Shown: piece by piece, positions 1 through 9,940 of the stretch | Position numbering within the stretch: the first letter of the stretch is position 1 | Layout: the number at the start of each line of letters is the position of its first letter | From: Paratinospora sagittata | Lineage: Eukaryota; Streptophyta; Magnoliopsida; Ranunculales; Menispermaceae | Reading direction: 5' to 3' | NCBI GenBank assembly: GCA_035771175.1 | Contig: CM069605.1 | Coordinates: 18,058,288 to 18,122,287 of the forward strand | Length of the DNA: 64,000 nucleotides | The notes under the pieces: generated by a model | Databases searched by the model: none | What the model saw: the letters and a program-made list of their open reading frames with translations, nothing else | What the model was told of the DNA's origin: nothing | Made by a program: the position numbers and the translations under genes

Positions 1-1
1 G

Positions 2-2320
2 GTGTATTCGAAGACCCGTGAGGAACATCAGGAACACCTTACAGTAGTTTTGGAAAAATTGAGGCGAAATGAATTGTATGCCAAATTTGAAAAATGTGAA
101 TTTTGGATGAAGTCAGTCAAATTTTTGGGCCATGTAGTGTCATCAGAAGGGATATCCGTAGATCCAACAAAAGTTGAAGCAGTAATGAACTGGGAAAAGC
201 CAAAGTCAGTGACAGAAATTAGAAGCTTTTTGGGACTAGCTGGTTACTATAGAAGATTTATTCTAAATTTTTCGAGACTAGCTGAGCCTATGACAAAGCT
301 TACAAGGAAGGATGCCAAATTTAGTTGGGATGAGAAATGTGAGAATTCCTTTCAGGAGTTGAAGAGACGATTAACCACAGCCCCAATATTGATCACTCCT
401 GCAAGCGGAGTCGGTTATGTTATTTACACTGATGCTTCTAAGAATGGTCTTGGCGCTGTTCTGATGCAGGAAGGTAAAGTGGTTGCTTATGCTTCTAGGC
501 AACTGAAGACTCATGAACAGAACTACCCGACTCATGATTTAGAATTGGCTGCTATTGTATTTTCCTTGAAGATATGGAGACACTATCTTTATGGAGAGAA
601 ATTTGATTTATACATTGATCATAAGAGTTTGAAGTACATCTATACACAAAAAGAGTTAAATTTGAGGCAAAGGAGATGGATGGAATTGCTGAATGATTAT
701 GATTTTCAACTGCATTATCACCCAGGGAAAGCCAACGTAGTCGCAGATGCTTTAAGTCGAAAATCTTACAAGAACGATGCAGAAAAAGCTCAGATGTACC
801 AATTGATTGAAGATTATAATTTGGGCGTACAAAAAGGTGACAATCAAATTTTCTTATATAATATGAGCTGCAAGCCAAACCTACTACATCAAATTAAGGA
901 AGGTCAAGCTCAAGATAGAAAATTAATAAAATGGGTGGCAGATGCACGAGCCAATAATGGAAATAAAAATTTCAAGATCGATTCAGAAGGGTTATTAAGG
1001 TTCAGAGATCGAATTTGTGTACCCAGAATTGAAGAAATTAAAAAGATCTTATTTGATGAGGCACATCAGACTAAATACACTTTACATCCTGGTGGAGATA
1101 AGATGTACCAAAATTTGAAGAAAAACTACTAGTGGAAAGGTATGAAAAGAGATGTAGCCAAATATGTGTCTAAATGCCTTACATGTCAACAAGTTAAGGC
1201 CGAACATAAAAGACCGTCTGGATTGTTACAACCTTTAGAAATCCCTGAATGGAAATGGGATAACATAGCAATGGATTTCGTCGGAGCTCTTCCTAGAAAT
1301 CAGAAAGGTGAGGATAAAGTTTGGGTAATTGTGGATCGACTTACTAAAGTGGCGCACTTCTTACCTATTAAATCCACAGATACGATTGGTAAACTGGGTG
1401 AGCTGTATGTTAAAGAGATTGTGAAGCTACACGGAGTACCCAAATCGATAGTGTCAGATAGAGATGCCTTATTCACATCTCAATTCTGGCAGAGCTTACA
1501 GCGGGAATTGGGAACCAAATTAACCATGAGCACCGCCTATCATCCTCAGACCGATGGTCAATCCGAAAGGGTCATTCAAATCTTAGAAGACATGTTGAGA
1601 GCTTGTGTACTAGATTTCAAGGGAAATTGGAGTAAATACTTACACCTAGCAGAGTTTGCTTATAACAATAGTTACCAAGCAAGTATACAAATGGCTCCAT
1701 ATGAAGCTCTATATGGACGACCATGTAGGTCACCACTGTGTTGGGCCAATTGGGAAGATAAGGTACTTACAGGACCTGATATGGTAATGGAAATGAACGA
1801 AAAAGTGAAGTTGATCCAGCAAAGGCTAGTTACTGCACAGAGTAGGCAGAAGAGCTACGCAGATAAGAGGCGCCGACTTCTAGAGTTCCAAAAAGGTGAT
1901 AAGGTATTTTTGAGAATAAGCCCTCAAAAAGGCATCATGAGGTTTGGTAAGAAAGGGAAGTTATCGCCGCGATTCATCGGTCCGTTCAAGATCAGTGATC
2001 GAATTGGTGACAATGCTTACAAACTAGAGTTACCAACTAGTTTATCCGCCATTCACGACGTATTCCATGTATCGATGTTGCGAAAATATGAACCAGACCC
2101 TTCCCACACCATCGATTGGAAAGACGTAAAAGTACAAGCTGATGCCACCTATGAAGAAGGACCCTTACAGATCCTAGATTGGAAAGTTCATAGCTTGAGG
2201 AACAAAGACATTCCATTAGTTAAAGTATTGTGGAAGCATCATGGGGTTGAAGAAGCCACTTGGGAACCTGAAAGTGAAATGAGGGCCAAATACGCCGACT
2301 TATTCCAAAGAACACTCTAG
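2..2320 (+). pseudogene. Chromovirus A pol, C-terminal part (RT end, RNase H, integrase, chromodomain-like), one nonsense codon
   Basis: This is the Ty3/gypsy polyprotein segment that copies element RNA and inserts the cDNA. The window opens inside reverse transcriptase ([15 protein letters not shown], then [11 protein letters not shown]). RNase H follows, with [18 protein letters not shown] and ADALSR. Integrase has a zinc-binding H-H-C-C region (HPGGDK to CLTCQQ) and the D-D-E core: D in MDFVGALP, D in SDRDALF, E in GQSERVIQILEDML. A GPF-type module (FIGPFKI) and a chromodomain-like tail (VKVLWKHHGVEEATWE) end it. The frame is broken once, by TAG at 1130-1132 where relatives have Trp, and the same frame continues to the stop at 2320. 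Domain order and tail suggest the Tekay/Del lineage. The N-terminal part lies outside the window. A single nonsense change implies modest age. Confidence 0.93.
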
Positions 2321-2410
2321 GTTTTCAGATACAACTGGTCAACAGTGGAAAGCGTGGAACATCATCAAGTAAGTAAGCTTATACTTTAATTTCGGGACGA
2401 AATTTCTTTT

Positions 2411-2423
2411 AAGACGGGAAGAA
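2411..2423 (+). other. Polypurine tract of element A
   Basis: The purine run AAGACGGGAAGAA abuts the 3' LTR and would prime plus-strand DNA. The preceding CGGGACGAAATTTCTTTT context closely matches that of element B near 20725, and similar GGACGAA strings precede the LTRs of C and D, as known for Tekay/Del elements. Confidence 0.8.
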
Positions 2424-2936
2424 TGTAATACCCAGAAATTGTACAAGCAAACAAGTAATTATACAACAAACAAGCAAATATGCTTATGCCTGTGAATTAA
2501 CCTAAAAGTTAATAACTATCATGGAGAGGTCCAACTACTAATATGGATGAATTAGACATGAAAATTGATTTATTCAAACTTTCTTCATCTCACTTCCTCT
2601 GCATTGATTGAGGTTTCATCAATTTATACATGAAGAATCAAACAAGAAATATCAAAAAGCCTGTATCAATCATGAACGGGGAGATTCAATCGTCTAAGCC
2701 AAACAGAGTGAACAATCATATGAAAAACATCAAATCTCTTTGGAGGTCCATTCACAAAAAAAAAAAAAAAAAGGTTTCAAACAAGATCCGGAAATCCCGC
2801 CGACATGTCGCCGGGAATCTCGCCGACATGTCACCGGAACCTCGCCGAGATCTCGCCGAAATTCCCGGATCTCGCTCTCTAAAACCAAACACGAAACTCT
2901 CACCCGCTCGAAACCCTCTTCTCTTCTCTTCCTTCT

Positions 2937-3316
2937 CATCTTGCCGCTGCAACTCCTCCAGATCTCGCCGTCGCCGCCTTCCTCTCCTATTCTCCGCCAC
3001 AGATCTCGCCTCTCTTCTCTCCTCCGCCGGGATCTCGCCGTCGCCGTCCTTCCTCTTCTCTTCTTCGCCACTGATCTTGCCGCACTCTGTCTTCACTTCG
3101 CCGATCTCTCGCTCCCGATCTCTTGCTCACGGTCTCTCACTCTCGATCTCTGCATCTCGTCCTCACTCTCTTCTTCTTCTCCTTCTTCTTCTTCTTCTTC
3201 CTCTTCTCCTTCTCTTCTTCTCTTTTCCTCCCCTGTTTTTCTTCCCTTCCGCCTGCAACCCATTTGTTTTTTTTTTTATGTTTTATTTTTTCTTTTTTTC
3301 TTTTTCTTTTCTCTTC
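2937..3316 (+). repeat. Polypyrimidine (CT/T-rich) tract within LTR A
   Basis: About 380 bp almost purely C and T on the plus strand, with runs of CTT and CTC. The serine/leucine/phenylalanine-rich frames here are by-products of composition. Confidence 0.85.
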
Positions 3317-4138
3317 TTTCCTGCAACTGATTTGATTTTTTTATTTCATTTTTATTTTATTTATTTTTCTTTTCTTTTACACAACTATCAATGTTATATA
3401 ATATATATTCCTTATTTTTGAGCAACTAAAATGTTGTATAATATATTTATATATATATCATACAAACACTATCACACATACAATTAGCGATTCAGGTAGG
3501 GATGATTCTAGGCCTTCATAATATTTTATTTGATATATAGATAGGAATGTTAAATTAATTAGGTTCATAGTATTATTAGATTGCTTATGCATGCCTATTG
3601 TACATGATTATGTGTATGCAATGTTGTGATTGTTTAACCATGATGATATGTGTGTTAACATGATTTTTATTCTGATCAAATGATAATTGGATGCATGAAA
3701 TTCATGTGGTAGTTGAATTCATTTATAAATTATAATGCCTGATAATGAAATGTATGATTTGGAATATTGGCATAGTGGATGCGTGAACACTATCATAATT
3801 GATTTTGAGACATAATATCATGTGTAGTGAAGTTGAATATATTTTATGAATGCGCTCAATATCGTGCTTATACCGTATGCATGACGTGAAATAACTAAAG
3901 AACACGATTAAGATAAGAATCACACATATGGGGCAGTTATTCTAAGGAATATCGCTAATGTTCTAATTTTTGGGCTGTGCCACCCTGAGTTTGATTTTCT
4001 AACGGTACGTGATTTGGAACGTGATGAAATGATCGACTCAAACAATATAATGTTGCAACGATTAATGTGTGAAACTTGTTTGTAATGTTCTTGTGTATGT
4101 ATCACAATAAAATATTGTGAATCGTTTAGATGACCCAC

Positions 4139-4176
4139 TGGGCTTTCAAGCTCACCCCTATTTTTATATGCAGGTG
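4139..4176 (+). promoter_or_regulatory. Shared LTR motif, copy in A: TGGGC/GCTCA hairpin then CAGG
   Basis: TGGGC (4139-4143) can pair with GCTCA (4150-4154) with one wobble. It is followed by CCCC, a T-rich stretch and CAGGT, which resembles a 3' splice acceptor. The same arrangement occurs in LTRs of B, B', C and D. Function unknown. Confidence 0.5.
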
Positions 4177-4713
4177 CTTAGGAGAATAAAATTGCGAGTT
4201 CGTGACATAGTGCAGAGTAGTAGGGGTGGGTTAAGTAATTAGTATTATGGGACTGAAGGTTTTCATTTAATTTTTAAAGGTTTATTATTCAGACGAATTG
4301 TATTGAAAATTGGAATTCAATGAATATTATTATGGTCAGTAAAGAACTTGTGATTCATTTTACGTGTGAATGCCTTAGAATAGAATTCATTAATTCTATT
4401 TGATGATTATATTTTAATGTTGTGTCCATAATGGATGGACAAGGGCAAGTACCCTATGATGAAGATAAGGATTGTATGAAAAATTAAATGTATTCGTTTA
4501 TCTTAATCAGTGAGTTGATTGGAAGAATATAAACACATAATTTTGCAAATTTTATTATTTATAAAATGGTTATGGGTTAAGATCGGCGGATACGAATAAC
4601 GTCTCGATTTTCGGTGATATATTTTTATATAAAATCAAAATATTCATTATTTCACTTGAAAATCAAGTTTTGAAAATCGGGGTGTTACAACACGTGTGCA
4701 CGTTGGAGAGAGA

Positions 4714-4825
4714 TAGGGCTGTAAGCAACCTGATCGACCCGTTTCGGGTCGGGTCGGGTTTGATTGATATGTCGGGTTAATTTTTTAGCAACCCGACCAT
4801 ACCCGACCTCTTAAAATTTATAAAC

Positions 4826-4828
<3 letters not shown>
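4714..4828. mobile_element. Left end of a probable hAT-like non-autonomous element
   Basis: The piece starts TAGGGCTG after GAGAGAGA and is rich in the word CGGGT and its complement. The matching right piece (22171-22455) ends TTTCACCCTTA followed by GAGAGAGA. Terminal repeats match at 6 of the first 8 bases, and the 8-bp flank fits hAT target duplications. The flank is low complexity, so support is moderate. The interior is interrupted by element B. Confidence 0.5.

Positions 4829-4893
<65 letters not shown>
4829..4893. repeat. (TA)n microsatellite
   Basis: About 32 uninterrupted TA units. It sits where the first ~200 bp (U3) of the 5' LTR of element B should be. Confidence 0.97.
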
Positions 4894-4900
<7 letters not shown>

Positions 4901-5540
4901 TTTTGGTCTTTTGAGACTCTCTGTGCGGCGCAACGCGGTTCTGTCCGGGGGAAAGCGCCAGTTCTGAAAGGAGTTCTTATCTGAAGGTGGGGAACGAAAC
5001 ATAGGTTTGCATGTCTTATAACTTTTATTAAAGTTTACCTTCATTTATTATTATGTTTACCATTCATTTACACTGCATTATATCTTATAATGTTCATACT
5101 GTCGCACTTATGCCTGTATAAGTGGAGTTCATGTATTATACTGTTGCTATGCCAGATTAATAGTCAATCTGGCTCAACCCGACTCAATCTTGTCCTCAGT
5201 AACTTTAAATAGTGAATGGGGGGCAGTGTGCTGCTCTAGACGATTGATATTTAAGAAGACCTCGTGTCTCACCTCTCAACTGGAGACTGATCTAGTTGGT
5301 CTTATTTGAAAGCTATCAGCTTATACAGTAATACTGAATGTCCTAACCATGCACGTAGTGATACCGACCTTGATAAGGATCACCAGACGTTTCTAAATCC
5401 TGTCTAAATGTTAATTAAAGACCAGACCGGTTCATACAGATCAACTCATGCATAGGCATCATACATATCACCACCTAGGGATGTATGTGGTTTTTGATTC
5501 ATAAAATAGTTAGGAGCGATGCTCGCTATTCATCATATTT

Positions 5541-5684
5541 CTCTGGAGAGGGACGTACAATAAGAACCTGGCTAATTCCCGGAGAAGGACATCTGTACGT
5601 GAATCCAGAGCATCATTCCTGAGAAGGGACGTACAATGAGAACCTGGCTATTCCCGGGGAGGGACATCTGTACGTGAACTCAGG
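5541..5684 (+). repeat. Two tandem hairpin modules in LTR B
   Basis: Module 1 pairs CTCTGGA (5541) with TCCAGAG (5604) and inside it ACGTACA (5553) with TGTACGT (5594). Module 2 pairs CCTGAG (5618) with CTCAGG (5679) and inside it ACGTACA (5629) with TGTACGT (5669). The loops are near-copies of each other. The outer stems differ between modules yet stay fully complementary. The modules recur in the 3' LTR near 21595-21738. They lie in the predicted R/U5 leader. Confidence 0.75.
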
Positions 5685-5828
5685 CGATGTACAGTCATCA
5701 AACTATTACGAGACGGTGTCATGCATACATTCATGTTGAATTGATTATGATGCTCTGATGTGTATTTAAGATATTTGATTATGAAGTTTGCTTTATTAAT
5801 TGTTATATTCACGAACTATTTTACCCAC

Positions 5829-5872
5829 TGAGCGCGTAGCTCACCCCGTTGTTATCAAATTTTTCACAGGAG
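5829..5872 (+). promoter_or_regulatory. Shared LTR motif, copy in B 5' LTR: TGAGC/GCTCA hairpin then CACAGG
   Basis: TGAGC (5829-5833) pairs perfectly with GCTCA (5839-5843), followed by CCCC, then TTTTTCACAGG, a good match to a plant 3' splice acceptor. It is repeated at 21882-21896 in the 3' LTR. Confidence 0.5.
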
Positions 5873-6118
5873 ATTAGGGTGGACTGGGTGCAGGTTTCTG
5901 GGCCCACATTTTGTACCCTTTGTATTATTCATTGGGGGATTTTTGGGTGAATGTTCCCTTAACCATTTCATGTACAAAAATATTCTGAAATTAATGAAAT
6001 CAGACTTGTACTTAAATTGTGCTTTCGCTGACTTTGTTATTATCATTATAATGCATTCGCTCCCAGCCCGTGAGTGTCCCGCCAGTTTAGGCGCGTCAGG
6101 GCGGGGTGTGACATTTAA

Positions 6119-6130
6119 TGGTATCAGAGA
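6119..6130 (+). other. Primer-binding site of element B (initiator tRNA-Met)
   Basis: TGGTATCAGAG, five bases after the LTR end, matches the complement of the 3' end of plant initiator methionine tRNA, the usual primer for Tekay-like and many Copia elements. Confidence 0.88.
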
Positions 6131-6502
6131 GTACGGTCCACGGCCAGCCCAAGTCCACCAAATTAAGTGGAGACATTATTTACTAGATATAAAATATCTC
6201 TAGAACTATATATATATATGAATTATATATAATTGAGATTTATATTAAATATATATCTAGAAAACTATATATTTTTTATATAGTTTTGATTTTAATATAT
6301 ATATATATAGTTATGATTGAATATATATATCTATATATCTATGTATACATGAGATATATATATATATATATATCATATTGCCAATAGAAAAATTTTGATT
6401 AAATGATGGCATAAACATCAAGAGAAAAAATAGAAAATATTGTCCAACGGACAAAACATAAATCTTAAAAATGTTAGGAATATATTTTGTATCTTTCACA
6501 AA

Positions 6503-6518
6503 TTTATTTTTCTTTCAG
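6503..6518 (+). promoter_or_regulatory. Candidate 3' splice acceptor ahead of the extra ORF
   Basis: A pyrimidine-rich run ending TTTCTTTCAG lies immediately upstream of ATG 6526. If used with a donor in the leader it would give a spliced message for this ORF. This is an inference from sequence only. Confidence 0.4.
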
Positions 6519-6525
6519 CAAAAGA

Positions 6526-7761
6526 ATGGCCTCAAGTGAAGGAACGACTTCCGATAGTCGGGAACTAATTCCCACGAGACTCAAGGAATTGTCCACAAGG
6601 GAGGTTATGACAATGAAGAGCATCGACAATAGAGATCTCTGCCTCCGTACAATCCTTCACGAAAAACTCACAATACTGGGGTTGTTGAACATAACAAAAG
6701 TTGAGGGTCACGTCTCCTACAACTTGATAAAATCCTTCTACAAAGCCATGACTTGCATAGGACTTCAAGAAGATGGGATCAACTCTGTTTTAGAGACAAC
6801 GGTCAGGGGAACAAAGATTTCTATCAATGTCGAAATCACTGCGCGACTTATGGTGATTCCAATTGAAGATAGAATCATTGATCCACACGAACCCCAGACA
6901 GTTGCAGAGATCGCAGAGTCCAATGAACAGTTGTTCAATTTCTTCCCCAAAGAGCCGTACACCCAATCGACGTACACCCACCTCCCAAACAATCTCCTCA
7001 AACCATCTCTTGCCGGTCTTGGAAAGATCATGTTCGGCATCATCTTGCCAGAAAGGGGGACTAGAGGAACTATGTCAAGGGCTCAACTTCTTGTGTTATA
7101 CTGCATAGAGAAGAAAATTAAGGCCTCCCTACCTCACATCATCATCCAACAAATGTTGAGGGTGATTCAAAACCCTTTAAGAAAGGAATTCCTCGGCTAT
7201 GGAGTCCTGATCATGAGGATGTTACACGAAGTAAACGTCAACACTTATAATGAGTCTTCGAAGCAGATTACTGAGGCGGTTACAACATCCGCTATCTTCA
7301 AGACATATGTCACAAGTGGAGGGGTAACTGACGAGCAAGTATTTGGCGCGACTTTAGAAAATGTCGAAAGAATGAGAGACAAACATGGACGTTATCATCA
7401 AAAAAGTCGACGCAAGATTCCTGTCAGGGAAGTACCAAATAACGAGCCAAACCAGAATCCTACGTCAAACCCAACCCCAAATAATGACCCAACTGATCGA
7501 TTATTCACTCAGGAAGATTTATTTGCCAACCTAAATCAACCTCAACCAAATCAAGATAAACAAAGTGCTCAAGCAAATCCACCTACCTGGAACGTGCCAA
7601 CTCAAGGCAACGCTTCATACCAAAGGTTTCCAACTCCTGAGGTACCGTATCAGCCAGTTCCACAAGTTCCTGTGAACCAACAACAACAGAGTTGGGCGGC
7701 ACCAAATTTTGGAAGGCAAGACATCCCAATGAGCCCATTGTTTCAAAACTTTTCACCCTAA
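6526..7761 (+). CDS. Extra sense ORF upstream of gag in chromovirus B (plant 'putative transposon protein'-like)
   Basis: An open frame of 411 codons from ATG 6526 to TAA 7761, between the PBS and gag. It lacks the gag, protease, RT or integrase motifs seen in the rest of the element. The N-terminal ~290 residues look globular, with the landmarks LIKSFYKAM, LETTVRG, ARLMVIP, then QLLVLYCIEKKIKASLPHII and LGYGVLIMRML. The last ~110 residues are rich in Pro, Gln and Asn. The diverged copy B' encodes a clear homologue on the minus strand (57247-58460), with LIQKFYDHM, LETQVRG, MEIPMW and ALVLYYLDKG in the same order. That shared order implies a real protein. From memory the pattern resembles the widespread 'putative plant transposon protein' domain; this is unconfirmed. 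TTTCTTTCAG ends just 8 bases before the ATG, suggesting a splice acceptor. Function unknown. Confidence 0.75.
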   Translation: MASSEGTTSDSRELIPTRLKELSTREVMTMKSIDNRDLCLRTILHEKLTILGLLNITKVEGHVSYNLIKSFYKAMTCIGLQEDGINSVLETTVRGTKISINVEITARLMVIPIEDRIIDPHEPQTVAEIAESNEQLFNFFPKEPYTQSTYTHLPNNLLKPSLAGLGKIMFGIILPERGTRGTMSRAQLLVLYCIEKKIKASLPHIIIQQMLRVIQNPLRKEFLGYGVLIMRMLHEVNVNTYNESSKQITEAVTTSAIFKTYVTSGGVTDEQVFGATLENVERMRDKHGRYHQKSRRKIPVREVPNNEPNQNPTSNPTPNNDPTDRLFTQEDLFANLNQPQPNQDKQSAQANPPTWNVPTQGNASYQRFPTPEVPYQPVPQVPVNQQQQSWAAPNFGRQDIPMSPLFQNFSP

Positions 7762-7923
7762 ACATATCCAAATGTCCAAGGGGTTCCAGTTAGGGGCGGT
7801 AGTAGACAAGAGAATCAAGATTGATTACTGGCATTGTAATTTTTTTATATATATAAATGAAAATGTTTTGTTTAAGACTATCTTTGGTGGGCCGACTTAC
7901 AACCATTCTTTCTTTTGTATCAC

Positions 7924-8323
7924 TAACTTTGGACTGGTATGGGACACAACAAAATTGGAGGATACTAAATAAAATGTGAAAGTAAGAAAACCCACGACTT
8001 TGTATGAAAAGAAACATTTGGAGAAAGTTGCATTACTAACATTATCACTAAGTTTACATGGTATGAGACGAGTAAACTTAGAAGATACTATTAGTAAACT
8101 ACTATTCAGCCGATGTTTTTAGAGACTGTGTTCATGCAACTTAACTAGGTTAACACCCTTATTACCAAATTCATGTGCTATGGGACACACGAATTTGGAT
8201 AATAATCAAAAAGACTAAGCAAAAGAGTTTGAATACATAAGATTGCGATAGAACGTTAAATCAGGATATTTACCGAGGCAAATCTTAGAATTTTTATGAC
8301 TCGTATGAGTTTTCAATAAAAAT
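7924..8323 (+). repeat. Periodic 34-nt hairpin array between the extra ORF and gag (B)
   Basis: Four units of 13-nt arm, 8-nt loop, 13-nt arm lie at 7924-7957, 8048-8081, 8165-8198 and 8290-8323. Loop centres are 124, 117 and 125 bp apart. Loops read GTATGGGA, GTATGAGA, CTATGGGA and GTATGAGT. Unit 2 has a perfect 10-bp stem (CTAAGTTTAC/GTAAACTTAG). Unit 3 pairs 12 of 13 (CCAAATTCATGTG/CACACGAATTTGG). Units 1 and 4 are weaker. A fifth candidate (CCTTGT 8403 / ACAAGG 8429) has a different loop. The rest of the spacer (7762-8601) shows no credible coding sequence. The same array occurs in B'. Confidence 0.7.
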
Positions 8324-8601
8324 ATATGTATGTTCACAAAAATCAGAACCAAAACATTTGAAATACTTGCAAAGTTTTATACTTATTACATAAACATTCT
8401 AACCTTGTTTTACACCATGGCCAAATATACAAGGCACATAAGATTCTTTGATTCCTTAACAAAAACCTTACACTATACTTAGAAAAATAGGTGGTTTTTT
8501 TATATTGTAGTACTCTCGAATTTGTTGCTGAGAATATCATAACATTATACTTGGCTACAGTTCCTAAATCATGGTTTTATTTTCTCCTTGCCAATGAGAA
8601 A

Positions 8602-9940
8602 ATGCAAACCAGGAAGACAGGAAGGGCACGTACTGTCCGTCCAGCAGAGGAGGCACCTCCTGAGATTCAGAATCAGGAATCGCAGCCTCTGACGACAACA
8701 CAGGCCACACCTGACACTGCCACTACGTCTGGGCAGGCAGTGCCACCCCAACCTACACCCTTTGCCATGCCTTCGAGTATGGAAGTCTTATTCACCGGAT
8801 TTATCGAGGCGATGAAAGTAATAGTTCAGACGGCCATTCGTGAGACTGTGGCCAATCAGGTTGCCACTATGCAGACACCTGTGAGATCTGGGTCAGAAAC
8901 TCAAATCGACCAAATTACGAAGTACAAGAGGCTACAACCTCTTACTTTTGCTGGCACCATTGATGCCAAAGAAGTGCAAAAATGGCTTGATGAGTCGAAA
9001 AAGGCTCTCGATGCAATGGGAGTCGAGGAGACTCGAAAGATTCCACTTGTGACCTACCAACTTATTGGTGGAGCAAACACATGGTGGATAACAGTAAAGG
9101 AGGACCCAAGGGTCAACATTACTGACATGACTTGGCAACAGTTCGAGTCAATGTTTATTGATGAGTATTTCCCCGGCGCCGCGAAAAGGCATAAGCGCTA
9201 AGAATTCACCAAGCTATACCAGGGCAGCATGACAGTCAGAGAGTATGCTGGCAAGTTTAAAGAATTATTGGTGTACTCTCTCTCTACCATCTTAACGGAG
9301 CAAGATAAGATCGAGAAATTCTATAATGGCCTTCGTCCTGACATTCGACAAGCCTTGTCGATCTTGGATCTCAAGATTTACAGGGAAGTCGTTGACAAGG
9401 CCATGAGCTTTGAGCAAGAGAAGATTGTGCAGGAGTAGAGAATGAATAGGGGAAAACGGCCTTCAACGTTATCCCAACAGAGCTCGCAATAGGGCAACAA
9501 GAAGAAGCCCTATTATAATCAAAACCCACCCTTCCCAGCACCTGTTAAGAAGAATGAGGCCACGACACTTGAGGCAACGACACCTGCGACTGCACCAGCT
9601 AACCCTGGCCATCAGGGTTTTCGCAATCATGGTCGCGGAGGCCGTCACGCAGGGGTGGCCGTTGAAACGACAATGGCGGAGGTAGTGGTCAGCACCACAA
9701 TCAGCATGGCCAACAAAACCATCAGCAGTATCGGCCGACATGTTACAACTGCGGCCAACAGGGCCATGTAAGATATGTCTGTCCGCACCTTCAACAACCT
9801 ATTCCTGTTGTTCCCGTCCAACAAGCACTACCTGCTACTAATGCCCAACCTAGGCAGAACCAGCAGAACCAGGGGCAACGGAACCAGGGCAAAGCATTTG
9901 CTATTGCTCAACAACCGCTTGCAGACAACAATGTAGTCAA
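8602..9940 (+). pseudogene. Chromovirus B gag, broken
   Basis: Structural capsid/nucleocapsid polyprotein. ATG 8602 is preceded by TATTTTCTCCTTGCC...GAGAAA, conserved upstream of gag in B'. The capsid region shows LQPLTFAGTIDAKEVQKWLDE and WWITVKEDP...FESMFIDEYFP. The frame stops at TAA 9199, resumes in the same frame (EFTKLYQGSMTVREYAGKF) and stops again at TAG 9436. A frame change then occurs in the basic Gly/Arg/Asn/Gln-rich tail. A CCHC zinc knuckle follows at about 9745-9785 (CYNCGQQGHVRYVC). At least two nonsense codons and one frameshift make it non-functional. Confidence 0.88.

Larger units (their letters stand above)
2424..4689 (+). mobile_element. 3' LTR of chromovirus A
   Basis: The LTR begins TGTAATACCC directly after the polypurine tract and ends GGGTGTTACA, giving near-perfect terminal inverted repeats. 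Length is 2266 bp. The 5' LTR lies outside the window, so no LTR comparison is possible. It contains a GC-rich block with repeated GATCTCGCCG words (about 2810-3080), a long pyrimidine tract, and near 4139 the TGGGC...GCTCACCCC motif shared with the B, C and D LTRs. The five bases after it (ACACG) would be its target duplication. Short frames inside it are low-complexity and not believed to be genes. Confidence 0.9.
4900..6113 (+). mobile_element. 5' LTR of chromovirus B, truncated at its 5' end
   Basis: This 1214-bp stretch matches 20953-22170 of the 3' LTR almost base for base and ends CGGGGTGTGACA. The first ~199 bp of the LTR are missing, and those hold the TATA box and 20-bp promoter repeats in the 3' copy. 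A primer-binding site follows, so this is the genuine 5' LTR. As it stands it lacks the normal U3 promoter. It carries the paired hairpin module at 5541-5684 and the TGAGC/GCTCA motif at 5829. Confidence 0.9.

Noticed and set aside
2630..3421. Open frames up to 263 codons on both strands in LTR A
   Set aside because: They translate a CT-rich tract, giving Ser/Leu/Phe or Arg/Glu runs in several overlapping frames. No domain is seen.
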